Source: Komagataella phaffii GS115 (taxonomy: Eukaryota > Ascomycota > Pichiomycetes > Pichiales > Pichiaceae). From it: DNA of 64,000 nucleotides. The position numbers were made by a program, and so were the translations under genes. Shown piece by piece: positions 29,654 through 39,469 of the stretch (position 1 is its first letter; every line of letters starts with the position of its first letter). Under the pieces are notes generated by a model. It saw only the letters and a list, made by a program, of their open reading frames with translations, was not told where the DNA came from and searched no databases. The stretch is taken from positions 868,001 to 932,000 of the forward strand of contig NC_012966.1 of NCBI RefSeq assembly GCF_000027005.1. Direction: 5' to 3'.

Positions 29654-30568
29654 ATGGGGGCAACTATAGATGAAGACATCAAAGAACGGATATGGAACGG
29701 AAAAATCAACATCAAGGTATCATTAGCCCCGATTGATCATAAAGTTAATGCTTCCCAGATCTCCTTCTACACAAGATTACCCCGGAATTCGTTTCTACCT
29801 ATCTATCTACCTCAGATGTTGGATTTTTTTGCTTCCAGTATCAAGGACCCTGAGTGGGCCAATCAAGGAAATTGGTGGTTCTCTTTCCAGGATGTACCAA
29901 TTCGTTGGAATTTGCCGATAGGTGTGAATTTTGACATCATGACCGGACTAAATCCTGATGAACCAACACTTGAAGAGTGGAACATTATCCTCAACTATTC
30001 AAACTATCCAAATACAATCGTACCCATTTTTAATAGTAAAAAGTCAAACGGCGCTAACTTTCATAGACATGACGACCGTATTCAATTCTTTCACGTTTAC
30101 TGGCTAAACCAAATGAAAGAATCCTGTTATTGTATCAATGGCAATTGCAACTCCATAATGAGTCTGAGCAAAACAGATTCCAACCTGTTTTGGGGCAGTC
30201 TTTTATCTCATGCCAGAGATACCTTCATGTCAATTAATCAGAAACATGTGCCACTGGATCCGTTGAACATCCGTATTATCCCAATTCGCATACATATTTC
30301 AATTTTGAACAAAGTGATTCAACCAAACGTTACTCCTACAAAAGACGATCAGAAAGACCTCACCACGTTAGGAGATATCCTGCAAGAGACCATTCCAGAA
30401 CTGTTCCCATCATCGCTAATGTACACTATAGCGTTTCCAATCACCCATGGGATTAAACTACCTATCAATCTCTCATTAATTGATTTGTATTCGTATTTTG
30501 CCTTTTCCGATGGATTCGTCCACATCAGTGTGGTATTTAACCAGCCCAAACCGCTATACATAATTTAA
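29654..30568 (+). CDS. ATG5: ATG5, autophagy E3-like conjugation factor
   Basis: Atg5 is conjugated to Atg12 and, with Atg16, promotes Atg8 lipidation in autophagy, including pexophagy in methylotrophic yeasts. Seen: the start MGATIDEDIKERIWNGKINIKVSL, with the family's conserved W-N-G; WWFSFQDVPIRWNLPIGVNFDI; and the C-terminal HGIKLPINLSLIDLYSYFAFSDGFVHISV. The 304 residues are close to the 294 of S. cerevisiae Atg5. A longer in-frame extension with an ATG at 29564 exists but lies in the spacer shared with the ECD gene and has no family counterpart. The lysine that accepts Atg12 is not assigned here. Confidence 0.93.
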   Translation: MGATIDEDIKERIWNGKINIKVSLAPIDHKVNASQISFYTRLPRNSFLPIYLPQMLDFFASSIKDPEWANQGNWWFSFQDVPIRWNLPIGVNFDIMTGLNPDEPTLEEWNIILNYSNYPNTIVPIFNSKKSNGANFHRHDDRIQFFHVYWLNQMKESCYCINGNCNSIMSLSKTDSNLFWGSLLSHARDTFMSINQKHVPLDPLNIRIIPIRIHISILNKVIQPNVTPTKDDQKDLTTLGDILQETIPELFPSSLMYTIAFPITHGIKLPINLSLIDLYSYFAFSDGFVHISVVFNQPKPLYII

Positions 30569-30732
30569 AATTGCTATTTTATTAGTGACTTCCGGTGAGC
30601 TGAACAAGTCAGGCGTTAACATGACATTGCCAAGGATAGCGCAAAGGTTTAAAGATGACAAAACATGCAGAGCACAAATTTAGGTCTTTGGGCTTTTTGT
30701 TATGATGCATTTGGAAAAGCTGTCTATGACAT

Positions 30733-31677
30733 TTAGGCTGATTCAAACACTGCTTGAAGCCAAATTCGGTACATTTTCAATTGTTTCTTCCGATTCACGA
30801 GTAATCTTCTGTCGGTGCCTATCTCCTTCTCTTTGAACACTTTTCCAAAAATCTCTCTGAGCTCTTCCTCTGTGAAGAAATAAACCCTAGTTCCATCTCC
30901 ACGCACATAGAAGTTGTCATCTAATAATCTGTTCTTTTTGAATCTAACCTGAGCCAAATCATATCTCCCGTAGTCTCTGAAGAGTATGTGGCCTCCGGGT
31001 TTCAGCATCTTCTCCAAATTCTTTACTGCTGAGTCCCACTGATCTGGAGAAAGAGCACTGAAAACAAACACCATTATGATTATGTCTACAGAATGGGGTT
31101 CCACACCTTCTGGAAGCTCCAAGTCGGGATTACTCAAATCCCACACACATGCACTAGCGTATTGCGGGTCGAAATCTTCGTTTTCTTTGACCAATTTTAT
31201 GGCATTCTTAGAATAATCAGCACCCACAATTGATAAGTCCTTATTCTTATTTTGAGTTAGGATTGGAAATAAAGTATTACCGGCACCACATCCCAATTCA
31301 ACAATTTTCACTGGACCATAGTCTTCCTTCGTAGCTTCATATAACGAGGGAAACTCAATCTGTAACCATTTTCTGTCTTTGAAAAAGTTCTCTTTATTGT
31401 TTCGATAGAAAATGTCCCAATACTTGGCAGGCTGAGAGTTGTACAAATTCTTATCAAACTCTCTAACAGGAGCTTCGTATTGCTTCTTTATCTTTTCCTG
31501 TGCCTCCATGACCTGTTCGTCTCCCCATTCAACATGGTCCCAGGCATTATGTTTGAACACATCCTCCTCGTTATTCAAGTACCGTTGGCCAAAAGTAAAT
31601 GGATCATCCCTTCCAATCCTGGAATCTAAGGGAGGTTTCGTTTCTGAAACGCCTGCAGTGGGGTCGGCTTTAGACAT
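30733..31677 (-). CDS. TRM140: TRM140, tRNA 3-methylcytidine methyltransferase
   Basis: 314-residue SAM-dependent enzyme of the METTL2/Trm140 family, which forms m3C at position 32 of tRNA-Thr and tRNA-Ser. Seen: FTFGQRYLNNEEDVFKHNAWDHVEWGDEQ, AKYWDIFYRNNKENFFKDR, SAM motif VELGCGAGNTLFP, and GGHILFRDYGRYDLAQVRFKK. It starts at an ordinary ATG and lacks the N-terminal actin-binding region of S. cerevisiae Abp140; there the two parts are joined by a +1 frameshift. Here the enzyme stands alone, as in most other fungi. Confidence 0.9.
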   Translation of the reverse strand: MSKADPTAGVSETKPPLDSRIGRDDPFTFGQRYLNNEEDVFKHNAWDHVEWGDEQVMEAQEKIKKQYEAPVREFDKNLYNSQPAKYWDIFYRNNKENFFKDRKWLQIEFPSLYEATKEDYGPVKIVELGCGAGNTLFPILTQNKNKDLSIVGADYSKNAIKLVKENEDFDPQYASACVWDLSNPDLELPEGVEPHSVDIIIMVFVFSALSPDQWDSAVKNLEKMLKPGGHILFRDYGRYDLAQVRFKKNRLLDDNFYVRGDGTRVYFFTEEELREIFGKVFKEKEIGTDRRLLVNRKKQLKMYRIWLQAVFESA

Positions 31678-31944
31678 TCAGGTGGATCAAGTCTATCAGT
31701 TGAAATTCTGATTGTTCTCACAGTAAAAAAAAAATTATATAACTACCATCCGTACACCGCATATTTGTATGCAATAGAAATACTACCAGTATTCAAATGC
31801 AGCACTTATCACAAGGTGCATACAAAGATGGCTGGTTTCTAGGCATATATCTCAAGACTCGTATCTCGTCCATTCGTTCCCCAACATAGCCACAAAAGCA
31901 AGTACTTTTTATCCAAACTAGCCGCAATATCCGCAAAGTACCCA

Positions 31945-33393
31945 ATGGTCAACCGAATCAACTTTGAGGACGATTTGGCCCACGAATTTAGTCAGTTTGC
32001 ACCTTCGTTGGTTTCCAAGTACAGACATAACCTCAAAGATGTCAAGGGCGTCGATAATGGCGTTTCCTTGGAGGAAATTCCCCGTTCTATGATATACAAA
32101 ATGTTTGTAAACAAGAGCTCAAGGGACAAGAGTGTTTCGCATTTAAGAGGGAACAGAGTGACCAGTTGCGTGCCGGAGTTGCAGTTCTATGAAGATCTGG
32201 AACCCCCAGTTTTACCGTTCAAAAGCGAGTATAGTGAGGAAAGTTACAATTTAAAACACAAAACTGTCACAAGAGAAGCTCCGAGAGTACTTGGAGGATT
32301 TTCAGACCATGCCCCTAGGGGTAAGTCCTTGGCTTCCTCAAAGAATTCCAGCCAGAACATAAAACAGAGAAGTGTGTCAATGTTTGAACCATTGGGGAAT
32401 AAGAAACAAGATCAGATGGGACTAATAAAAAAATTGAAAAGGAACTCGAAGACACTTGAAGGAAAATCGTCTTCACAATCTTCTCAGAGGTCTTTATCAA
32501 GTGAAATATTCAAATTGCCAATCAAATCCAAAGCCACATCAACTCAACAACCCCCAATTCCCGAGTCTCTAAGGTGTATACCAGCTCCATGCATGCTTGA
32601 AAAGAAAGAGCAAAGCTTGACATCATCACGTTCGAGGTCGACTTCTACTGCTCCAAGCTCGTTACGTTCAAACAGTACAAGGAATACCATGCTGAAGAAA
32701 TCAACTAAACCGTTACCGTTGCCACCTGTCATAAAAGAAGACTCTTCTACAGTATCGTCAACAGATTCTCTGGACAAGTTGTTTGATCTCTATTGTTCCA
32801 CTACAAATTCGTCGACTGAGAGTTCAATAAAACAAAGTCCAACATTGGAAACCAGATCATTTCATGCCAAAATTGACTCAGGTTGCTCAGCTCCAAGTAC
32901 TGAGCCAGGCCTCTCTTATTGCTGTAGCTCAGCCTTGGATTCTCAATTTTCTTTTGAAGAGGAAGATAAACTGCCAATTGCAATAACCACAATACCTGGT
33001 AAGAGCTTACCACAGCTACCAGTGAAGACTTTCTCTCAAAGCGAAGTCAGAGATTACGAAAACAGTTTTAAGCCAAAAGTTTTAGGAATTGGTATTCCAC
33101 CTCCCTTACCTCGTCATTTCCGTAGGAGCACTGAGATAGAAGCAAGAACTGATCTAGGAAGAAAGCCTTCCCAAGTAAAGCAAGATGGATCAGATACTAA
33201 AATATTCACAAGAAAACCAAGAACGCTTAAAAAAGAATTAAATGAAATTATAGAGCTGCCAGAACATTCAGGTAGCGTCAATTCCATCATTCCGTTCATA
33301 TTAGCTGATTACGACGAGAAATCTTCTTTAAGGGTGGTCAACAGGACGACTCCAACGCAGAGTCGAGATATAACTCCTAGAGCAGTTGAATAA
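31945..33393 (+). CDS. Ser-rich protein with proline SH3-type motifs, unidentified
   Basis: 482 residues from a clean ATG (MVNRINFEDDLAHEF). Mostly low complexity and Ser/Lys-rich, with short proline motifs such as KPLPLPPVIKE and IPPPLPRHFRR that resemble SH3-domain ligands. The N-terminal 60 residues look more ordered. No enzyme domain or membrane segment. A cytoskeletal or polarity adaptor is possible, but only from composition. Converges on the unidentified gene 33649-34761. Confidence 0.75.
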   Translation: MVNRINFEDDLAHEFSQFAPSLVSKYRHNLKDVKGVDNGVSLEEIPRSMIYKMFVNKSSRDKSVSHLRGNRVTSCVPELQFYEDLEPPVLPFKSEYSEESYNLKHKTVTREAPRVLGGFSDHAPRGKSLASSKNSSQNIKQRSVSMFEPLGNKKQDQMGLIKKLKRNSKTLEGKSSSQSSQRSLSSEIFKLPIKSKATSTQQPPIPESLRCIPAPCMLEKKEQSLTSSRSRSTSTAPSSLRSNSTRNTMLKKSTKPLPLPPVIKEDSSTVSSTDSLDKLFDLYCSTTNSSTESSIKQSPTLETRSFHAKIDSGCSAPSTEPGLSYCCSSALDSQFSFEEEDKLPIAITTIPGKSLPQLPVKTFSQSEVRDYENSFKPKVLGIGIPPPLPRHFRRSTEIEARTDLGRKPSQVKQDGSDTKIFTRKPRTLKKELNEIIELPEHSGSVNSIIPFILADYDEKSSLRVVNRTTPTQSRDITPRAVE

Positions 33394-33648
33394 GGGAAAC
33401 GGTTAATTGTTTGAAAGAAAGAAGGGTTCGGGAAATAACGATAAAACACCGTTACAAGGTATTTTGCTCATACGTTCTACGAAAATGGCTTTCGGAGTCC
33501 AATTGAGCAAATCGAATCTGTCTTCATTGTATATTACATCGTTATTTAGTGTCGATAATGAAGTAGTTAGTCACAAAAGGTAATAGAAACTAATTTTGCA
33601 ACTGAACTCCCCATTGCTTAGTACGGGTGTATTGGTCTGGTATCACAT

Positions 33649-34761
33649 TTAATCCCGTTTCCTTCGCATCCAGTGCAAGAATCGGCCTCTACCTTTGCTA
33701 GTTTTCTCGTCTTCTACGGAAGATGAAAGAAAGGAAAAGTTGAATGATTTGGACCTTCGGTGATTCTTTGAAGTTTCGCTCTTCTTCGGAGATATTACAT
33801 TCTCTTTCCCTTTTTCTCTTTCTTTGAGAACTTTAGGACCAGGTTCTCCAACGCTCAACCTGATATCAGCATAATTTAAAGTCATTGGTTTAACTGGAGA
33901 CATGGACTTCCGCCTTGAAGAAACCGACTTTTGCCCCGTAGACAAAGATGAGTGCGAATTCAAGCTGTGCTCTATGTCCATTTGAAATATAGAGCTGGAA
34001 GGGCTCTTTTCCTTTTGCTTACTCTCACCATTTAAATCTGGTGACTTGAGAGGAGTGGTAGACGGTATCCTATTGACATTTATGGCTGGTTGTAATTCCA
34101 ACAACTGTAAAGAGGGACCATTGTTAATGTGTTTGTTGGCTACAGTCTTGTTCTCTGTGACGTCTGCTGCTTTATGAAAGCTTGAGATGGAGTTCATGTT
34201 ACTATTGCTATTGTCATCTTCTTCTTCTATGATTAAATGACTGTGAAACTTCGTGGGAGAGAAATTGAAAAATTCAGGTGCGCTCTCTGTTCGTTTGTGC
34301 AGTTTAGAACTGGTATCTTGGTCAAGACTTAAAGTCACGTTACGTTTATTCTTTCCAATGTCGTCCAGGTCAATTAAAGCGGCCGGAATGTCATTCTCAA
34401 TCTTTGTGTCATCGGACAGAAAGAACCGTTGACGTGGAGATTTGTTTGACCTTGGTGACCTAAACGACGGCTCGTCGAATGTTGACGTGTAATTCTCATG
34501 AGGTGTGATGGGAGTCTGAGAACCCTTACTAGGAGAATACAAAGGCGTTCCTTCCGTCTTATTCGAAAAGGTAAACTTGGGATTTAAGTCCAGTGCTTGA
34601 CCTGACCTTAAAGGGGATCCAATGTTGAACTGGTTGTTGCTGTTGGACGGGGACCTATAATGCGAATGGGACAGGTCACCGCCGGCAAATTCGGAAAGGT
34701 CAAAGTCACCAGATATAGCCGTGGATCTTTTGTGTCTATGAGCTTTCCGAGGTGATAGCAT
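33649..34761 (-). CDS. Ser-rich basic protein with AHRHKRS motif, unidentified
   Basis: The open frame reaches back to a GTG at 34929; the ATG at 34761 (MLSPRKAHRHKRSTAISGDFD) is used, giving 370 residues. The first 20 residues look conserved: a basic AHRHKRS patch followed by AISGDFDLSEF. The middle is Ser/Asn-rich with several SPxK/R-like sites (candidate Cdk sites: SPRK, SPRSNKSPRQR, SPVKP). The C-terminus ends in a basic cluster (RGRFLHWMRRKRD). No catalytic domain. I do not recognise the family. Confidence 0.75.
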   Translation of the reverse strand: MLSPRKAHRHKRSTAISGDFDLSEFAGGDLSHSHYRSPSNSNNQFNIGSPLRSGQALDLNPKFTFSNKTEGTPLYSPSKGSQTPITPHENYTSTFDEPSFRSPRSNKSPRQRFFLSDDTKIENDIPAALIDLDDIGKNKRNVTLSLDQDTSSKLHKRTESAPEFFNFSPTKFHSHLIIEEEDDNSNSNMNSISSFHKAADVTENKTVANKHINNGPSLQLLELQPAINVNRIPSTTPLKSPDLNGESKQKEKSPSSSIFQMDIEHSLNSHSSLSTGQKSVSSRRKSMSPVKPMTLNYADIRLSVGEPGPKVLKEREKGKENVISPKKSETSKNHRRSKSFNFSFLSSSVEDEKTSKGRGRFLHWMRRKRD

Positions 34762-35239
34762 AGGTTTAAACGAGTGACTGGGGTTGAGATTGGCAAATGA
34801 AAGCTGCTCGTGTTGTTCGTTCCGTACTCCTAAAACTGCAGACAAAAAAAACCGCGGGTAGTGTACCGGATAAATATGCAGGATTTGTCTTGTGGGTGGT
34901 TGACGCACGGTGGATAATTTGGAAGGCACGGATTATTCGTTTTCAGATCTGGTTGTCAAGATGGTGGAACCTGAAAGTACGAGATTTTGAACAAGAACCA
35001 GACGACTGTCAATGGAAATTATCACACAAGGGTAAGGCTGGAGTCAATGGCAGGTAGCTACCTCCTTATGAATGATAACTGGATGTCTATTCCACTTTTC
35101 TTTTTGCTGAGTCCTCTAGATGTAATACTTGGCATGCATGAAAACTTATTCCTCTGAAATTGTTTGTCCACGTTTTTCATGCCATACTCGCTTGTGGAGA
35201 TTAGGTTGATAATGCACAAAATGCACACAAAAGTGTTCT
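34762..35239. other. Intergenic: promoter of 34761 gene and PBN1 3' flank
   Basis: 478 bases between two minus-strand genes. Contains the non-ATG extension of the neighbouring frame (to 34929) and no RNA gene or recognisable site; an A-run lies at about 34844-34850. Confidence 0.5.
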
Positions 35240-36598
35240 CTACAAGCAGCTAATGAGATAAATTGCCCCTAGTCCAACTAGTGACAATGTCGCAATATCA
35301 ATATGCTTGGCATAGGTCGAATCTCCAATTGGCACTTCGTAGACGTCAGAATTATTCTGCCAGTGACCCTTCGCGTGATAAAATAAGGTTTTATTGTCAA
35401 AATACCTCTCGTACCCTAGCGATCGTTTCTGGAATACATTTCGCTCCAAAACAGCTTGCTCTTGGATGTCGATGGAGTCACACGCATAAAATAGGTCACC
35501 CAATTCAAAGTCAATCTCACTATATTGGGTATCTTTCGCAACATCTCCGTATCTCAAGTGGAGCGGAATTAGGGCTTCTCCTTCCTTATAGTTCAATATT
35601 TCCATCAAGTATTCACTACCCCATTTTTTCACGGCCCACTCAGGTTTTTCCAGATTCATTTCTCCAAATCCTGCAACCAAGTTGACATTTTCACTTTGAT
35701 CTTGAATCATGTAACGATCGATGAATGAATGTTTCGAAAGAGGAGTGTAATAGAACAGGCGACATAACGACTCTCCTTCTTGAATAAATGGTGGTTTCAC
35801 ATTTTCCAATCCTGATAGTTTCAGTTTTGGATGCATTCCCACATGCTCTAAAGTCCCTTTGAAAGATATCTCGTCCGGTAGGAACCTGTGCCTTGGTATC
35901 ACTTGAAATAAGGTTTCTAGTCCTTTACCTGGGGGACCTTCCACCGCTGGATATTGGAATCTAACACCCTTCAAAGCATAGTTCTCAATATTACTCAGCT
36001 TCTCATCTAAATGCAAAATTGCTACTTCTGTCTGTATTCCGTCTTCTTCTTTAATGTTCATTGTAGATTTTAGCGGATAAGAAACATCGACGAACACTTT
36101 CGAATCAACCAACTGTATATCGAGACCGTGCACCTCTTCTATTTTCAGCTTTCTGAGCAGATCCAAGAGAGGAAGCAAGTCATAGTTATCAATTCTCTTC
36201 TTATGGTAGTTCACACTAAACGGTGTTACTATAAATTCATCTCCCTGAGCGCCAAATTGGCTTCCAATTTTGTCAGCAATGGACCAAATTTCATTCTGAT
36301 CCATAGTTAGTGGTACAAAGTAGGCATTGAAGCCAGAGGCCAAATGGCCACAAAACATGTTCTCCGACTCACCAGCCAGCTCTTCATTTCTATAGGTGAT
36401 TCTAAGGCTGGCAACACGTTCAACAATTGACTCCAATGGAGGATACAACTCTTTTGGAAAGGTTAACCGATATTGGATGCTGATTGGAACATCCTTCGAT
36501 TCAGAAATGGTTATTTCAGTTTCTTCAGGAGAGAAAAGATTGTAGAATGAATCTGCTTTCAGTTGCTCCTTTGCGTAAAAAGTGACTCTTCTCTCCAT
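35240..36598 (-). CDS. PBN1: PBN1, ER subunit of GPI mannosyltransferase I (PIG-X)
   Basis: Pbn1 partners Gpi14 to add the first mannose to GPI precursors and also affects ER protein maturation. Seen: NMFCGHLASGFNAYFVPL, MHPKLKLSG, CRLFYYTPLSKHSFIDRYM, WAVKKWGSEYLMEILN, LIPLHLRYG and FQKRSLGYERYFDN, then one C-terminal membrane segment (ATLSLVGLGAIYLISCL). The open frame extends to an ATG at 36724, only 21 bases from the SPB1 stop. The ATG at 36598 (MERRVTFYAKEQ, 452 residues) fits the family better and leaves room for a promoter. The upstream start cannot be excluded. Confidence 0.85.
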   Translation of the reverse strand: MERRVTFYAKEQLKADSFYNLFSPEETEITISESKDVPISIQYRLTFPKELYPPLESIVERVASLRITYRNEELAGESENMFCGHLASGFNAYFVPLTMDQNEIWSIADKIGSQFGAQGDEFIVTPFSVNYHKKRIDNYDLLPLLDLLRKLKIEEVHGLDIQLVDSKVFVDVSYPLKSTMNIKEEDGIQTEVAILHLDEKLSNIENYALKGVRFQYPAVEGPPGKGLETLFQVIPRHRFLPDEISFKGTLEHVGMHPKLKLSGLENVKPPFIQEGESLCRLFYYTPLSKHSFIDRYMIQDQSENVNLVAGFGEMNLEKPEWAVKKWGSEYLMEILNYKEGEALIPLHLRYGDVAKDTQYSEIDFELGDLFYACDSIDIQEQAVLERNVFQKRSLGYERYFDNKTLFYHAKGHWQNNSDVYEVPIGDSTYAKHIDIATLSLVGLGAIYLISCL

Positions 36599-36745
36599 AG
36601 TCGACAATTGTAGTTTTGTAACCGACTGATCTAAATAGGAATAGATGAGACGTCGCTGGCACAGTTCACTATGATAGAAGAAATATTTCGCGGTTGATTT
36701 GATTACTTTAACTATGAATTCCATACTTCCTCTACACTACAACTA

Positions 36746-39232
36746 TCAATGCTTCTTCTTGTTCTTGCTCTTCTTCTCAATCCTCCTGAGGGCTCTCTGT
36801 TCATTCTTGAGCACACCATCAACCATCTTATACTTTCCTTTCACACCCTTTGGTCTACCACTGACTCCTCTATTCTTACCAGTGGCTCTAATAAGAGTGA
36901 CCTTTGGTTTCTTGTTCTCCTTCTTGGATAACCTACGCATCAGGGCATTGATTTGCTCCGCCTTGTCGTTTTCAGACTTGGCACTATCGTCATTAATAAG
37001 ATCGGACTTCTTTCTCATCTTCTCAAATCTTCTAAGAGCTCTCATCTTCTTTCTTCCCTTAGCTTCCATGACCTTCTTGATAGGTCTGGCATTCAGTTCA
37101 CGCATTTTCTCTTTGATTGCGTCTGAAGCTTCTTTGGTAATAGGTTTGACGATCTTACTATGTTCCTTCTCGTCATCAATAAACCACGCGGGGAGACCGT
37201 TGGTTTGGCGGAACGAGTATTTGTTGATACCTTCTTCTATCAAATCTTTCTTGGTCATGCGTCCCAAAGCAACTTGGTGGGCCAAAGTCATGGCTTCAAC
37301 CGTAGCCAGATCTACATTCTTTTGATTGGCCTTAGTCAAGTTTGTATCTTCCTCTTCATCAGAAATGTCCATTTCATCCTCGTTCCATTGACTCTTGGGT
37401 GGAACAATTTCAAACTCTGACTCTGAGCTGCCTTCGGCTTCATCCAACTCTTCGTCATTTTCTGACTCTTCTTCGACCCGCTGCAAACTCTGAGTATGCT
37501 GGAGTTTCTTAGATGCTGCTTGTTGTTCCTCCTCTTCATCAGAGTCAAGTGCCTGAAAAACAGAATCACTGAAAAAGGACTGAGCAGTGGTACTCAATCC
37601 GGTATCATTATTATGTTCCTCTATTTTTCTGTTAGCAATCAACGAGTCAAGCACTCTCTCCGTATCAGAGTCGAAATCACTGTCATCATCGGAATAATCG
37701 TCATCAGAACTTTTACGTTCTTCAGCACTGACGATCCCTTCCCATTCTTCATCGTCACCTTCAGTTTTATCCTTTGCAAGCAGTCGGGGATTCTTCTCAA
37801 TCTTTTTTTGTAGCTCATGGGCATAACCCATGTTAAGTTCGTTTTCCAAAAGGTCAATTTCGGTCTCTGAGTCAACTTCCTTTGTCTCTTCAACTATTAC
37901 CATTGGTTTCGGTTTATCCTTCTCAGAATGAAAAACCATAGCTCTTTTTCCACTTGCTAAATCATCGAGCTTTCCCGTTCTTTCAGCTATCTTCAAGTTG
38001 AACAATGAAGCAGAATCTGCCTTTACTGCGTCAACTCCAATCTGCATATCTGTCAACATGTTCATTTGCATTCTTCTGATGATATCTTGTTTCTGTTCGT
38101 TCTTCTTTCGTTTCTCTCTCTTTTGTTTTTGTCTCTCATTTTGTACCAGCTCATCCAACTCCTTGGTTATTTGAGCTTCCTCATCCAGTGGCTCGACATC
38201 TACTAGAGCGTCTTCTTTCTCTTCCACTTTGTCCAGCTCAAGCAACAAACGAGCCTTCTTTCTCCATTTCAATAAGTGTTTGAAATCTTTCTTACCCAAC
38301 ACTTTCAAATCTTTACAGCACTCCAAGAATTCCTTTGTGGTTTGCTCCATTTTTTTAACTTGCTTCCAGTCTGGGTCTTCCTTGTCAATAGTAAATTGAT
38401 TAAGAGTTCCTAGAATGTTGACAACGTCAACTTCCTGTTTGACCCAGTCCATCAAAGGAAGAGTCTTAAATTGAAGGTAGTCTTCTTCTTCATAACCTTC
38501 TCTCTTTCTCACCTTTTTATGAGGGTTGAAAACCTTGGCCTCATTGTTGGCTGCACCAGACTGAACTTCCTGAAAGACCTCTTTGGGGTCTAATAACCTG
38601 GGATCAATTCTCTTTGGGGCCTTGAATCCTTTACAGACTACAAAAATTTCAGCAGACACATTACGGGATGCTGGAGGCTTGGTCGCCTCAACTTTATCAA
38701 ATAGTTGTTGAAAGATCCACATCAAGTTGTTGTAATCCTTGGATCTGAAAATCTTGGTGACAAACGTACCACCTACTCCCAAATTCTCAACAGCCAACTT
38801 CAGAGCTTGTAAGGTTAATTGAGATTGAGTAAATGCATCTTGAACCCATCCCAGACCCACGTTGGGGGCACCATCATGCAAAACTGTGTCCGCCTTCCAC
38901 GTCTTCATGTGTCCTCTCAATTTGGAACGGCAGTCTTCAGTTGTAATATCAGATTGGAAAGTCAGACAATTTGGCAAAGGTTTGATTTGAACAATATCAA
39001 CACCGATGATCAAAGCATTGACTGGACAAACTTGCGACGCAACCTGACACCAAGAACCTGGAGCAGCACATAAATCAATCACTACTCTTGACTTTTCTAA
39101 AAAATGACCGTATTTCTCATTGATTTGTAGTAGCTTGAAGGAAGAACGGGCACGATACCCCTTCTCCTTTGCAAGGTAATAGTACCTATCCAAACGACCT
39201 TTACTATTTTTCTTCTGAGTCTTTGTACCCAT
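36746..39232 (-). CDS. SPB1: SPB1, nucleolar rRNA 2'-O-methyltransferase (pre-60S)
   Basis: Spb1 methylates G2922 in the peptidyl-transferase A-loop of 25S rRNA and is required for 60S assembly. The 828 residues begin MGTKTQKKNSKGRLDRYYYLAKEKGYRARSSFK-like; only part is quoted here. An FtsJ domain follows with VIDLCAAPGSWCQVASQ (about 50-65) and HDGAPNVGLGWVQD. The middle is long, acidic and coiled, and the Spb1 C-terminal domain ends in a basic GRPKGVKGKYKMVDGVLKNE region. Length is close to the 841 of S. cerevisiae. Divergent from MTS1 over 237 bases. Confidence 0.96.
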   Translation of the reverse strand: MGTKTQKKNSKGRLDRYYYLAKEKGYRARSSFKLLQINEKYGHFLEKSRVVIDLCAAPGSWCQVASQVCPVNALIIGVDIVQIKPLPNCLTFQSDITTEDCRSKLRGHMKTWKADTVLHDGAPNVGLGWVQDAFTQSQLTLQALKLAVENLGVGGTFVTKIFRSKDYNNLMWIFQQLFDKVEATKPPASRNVSAEIFVVCKGFKAPKRIDPRLLDPKEVFQEVQSGAANNEAKVFNPHKKVRKREGYEEEDYLQFKTLPLMDWVKQEVDVVNILGTLNQFTIDKEDPDWKQVKKMEQTTKEFLECCKDLKVLGKKDFKHLLKWRKKARLLLELDKVEEKEDALVDVEPLDEEAQITKELDELVQNERQKQKREKRKKNEQKQDIIRRMQMNMLTDMQIGVDAVKADSASLFNLKIAERTGKLDDLASGKRAMVFHSEKDKPKPMVIVEETKEVDSETEIDLLENELNMGYAHELQKKIEKNPRLLAKDKTEGDDEEWEGIVSAEERKSSDDDYSDDDSDFDSDTERVLDSLIANRKIEEHNNDTGLSTTAQSFFSDSVFQALDSDEEEEQQAASKKLQHTQSLQRVEEESENDEELDEAEGSSESEFEIVPPKSQWNEDEMDISDEEEDTNLTKANQKNVDLATVEAMTLAHQVALGRMTKKDLIEEGINKYSFRQTNGLPAWFIDDEKEHSKIVKPITKEASDAIKEKMRELNARPIKKVMEAKGRKKMRALRRFEKMRKKSDLINDDSAKSENDKAEQINALMRRLSKKENKKPKVTLIRATGKNRGVSGRPKGVKGKYKMVDGVLKNEQRALRRIEKKSKNKKKH

Positions 39233-39469
39233 GGTCTAGCTTGCTTAGGTTTACAAGAGAAATCAATTTCTAAAAAAAAAAATTTCACTCCAACCATCAC
39301 TTGCCAGATAAGGTAATAACTCGCCATACTGGCCCCTTGATTTGGTGTTAGTCAGACTAAACAATTTATGTAGTGCCTTACCCATCTTACGCGTTCTCCC
39401 AGTGTTGGTGAATATCGCCAGTTTCCATCTACAAACAGTCCTTTCCTCTTCACCTTTTGTCAATCAGAG

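Noticed and set aside
30733..31677. Programmed frameshift as in S. cerevisiae ABP140
   Set aside because: The methyltransferase here starts at its own ATG, and no actin-binding frame lies upstream.
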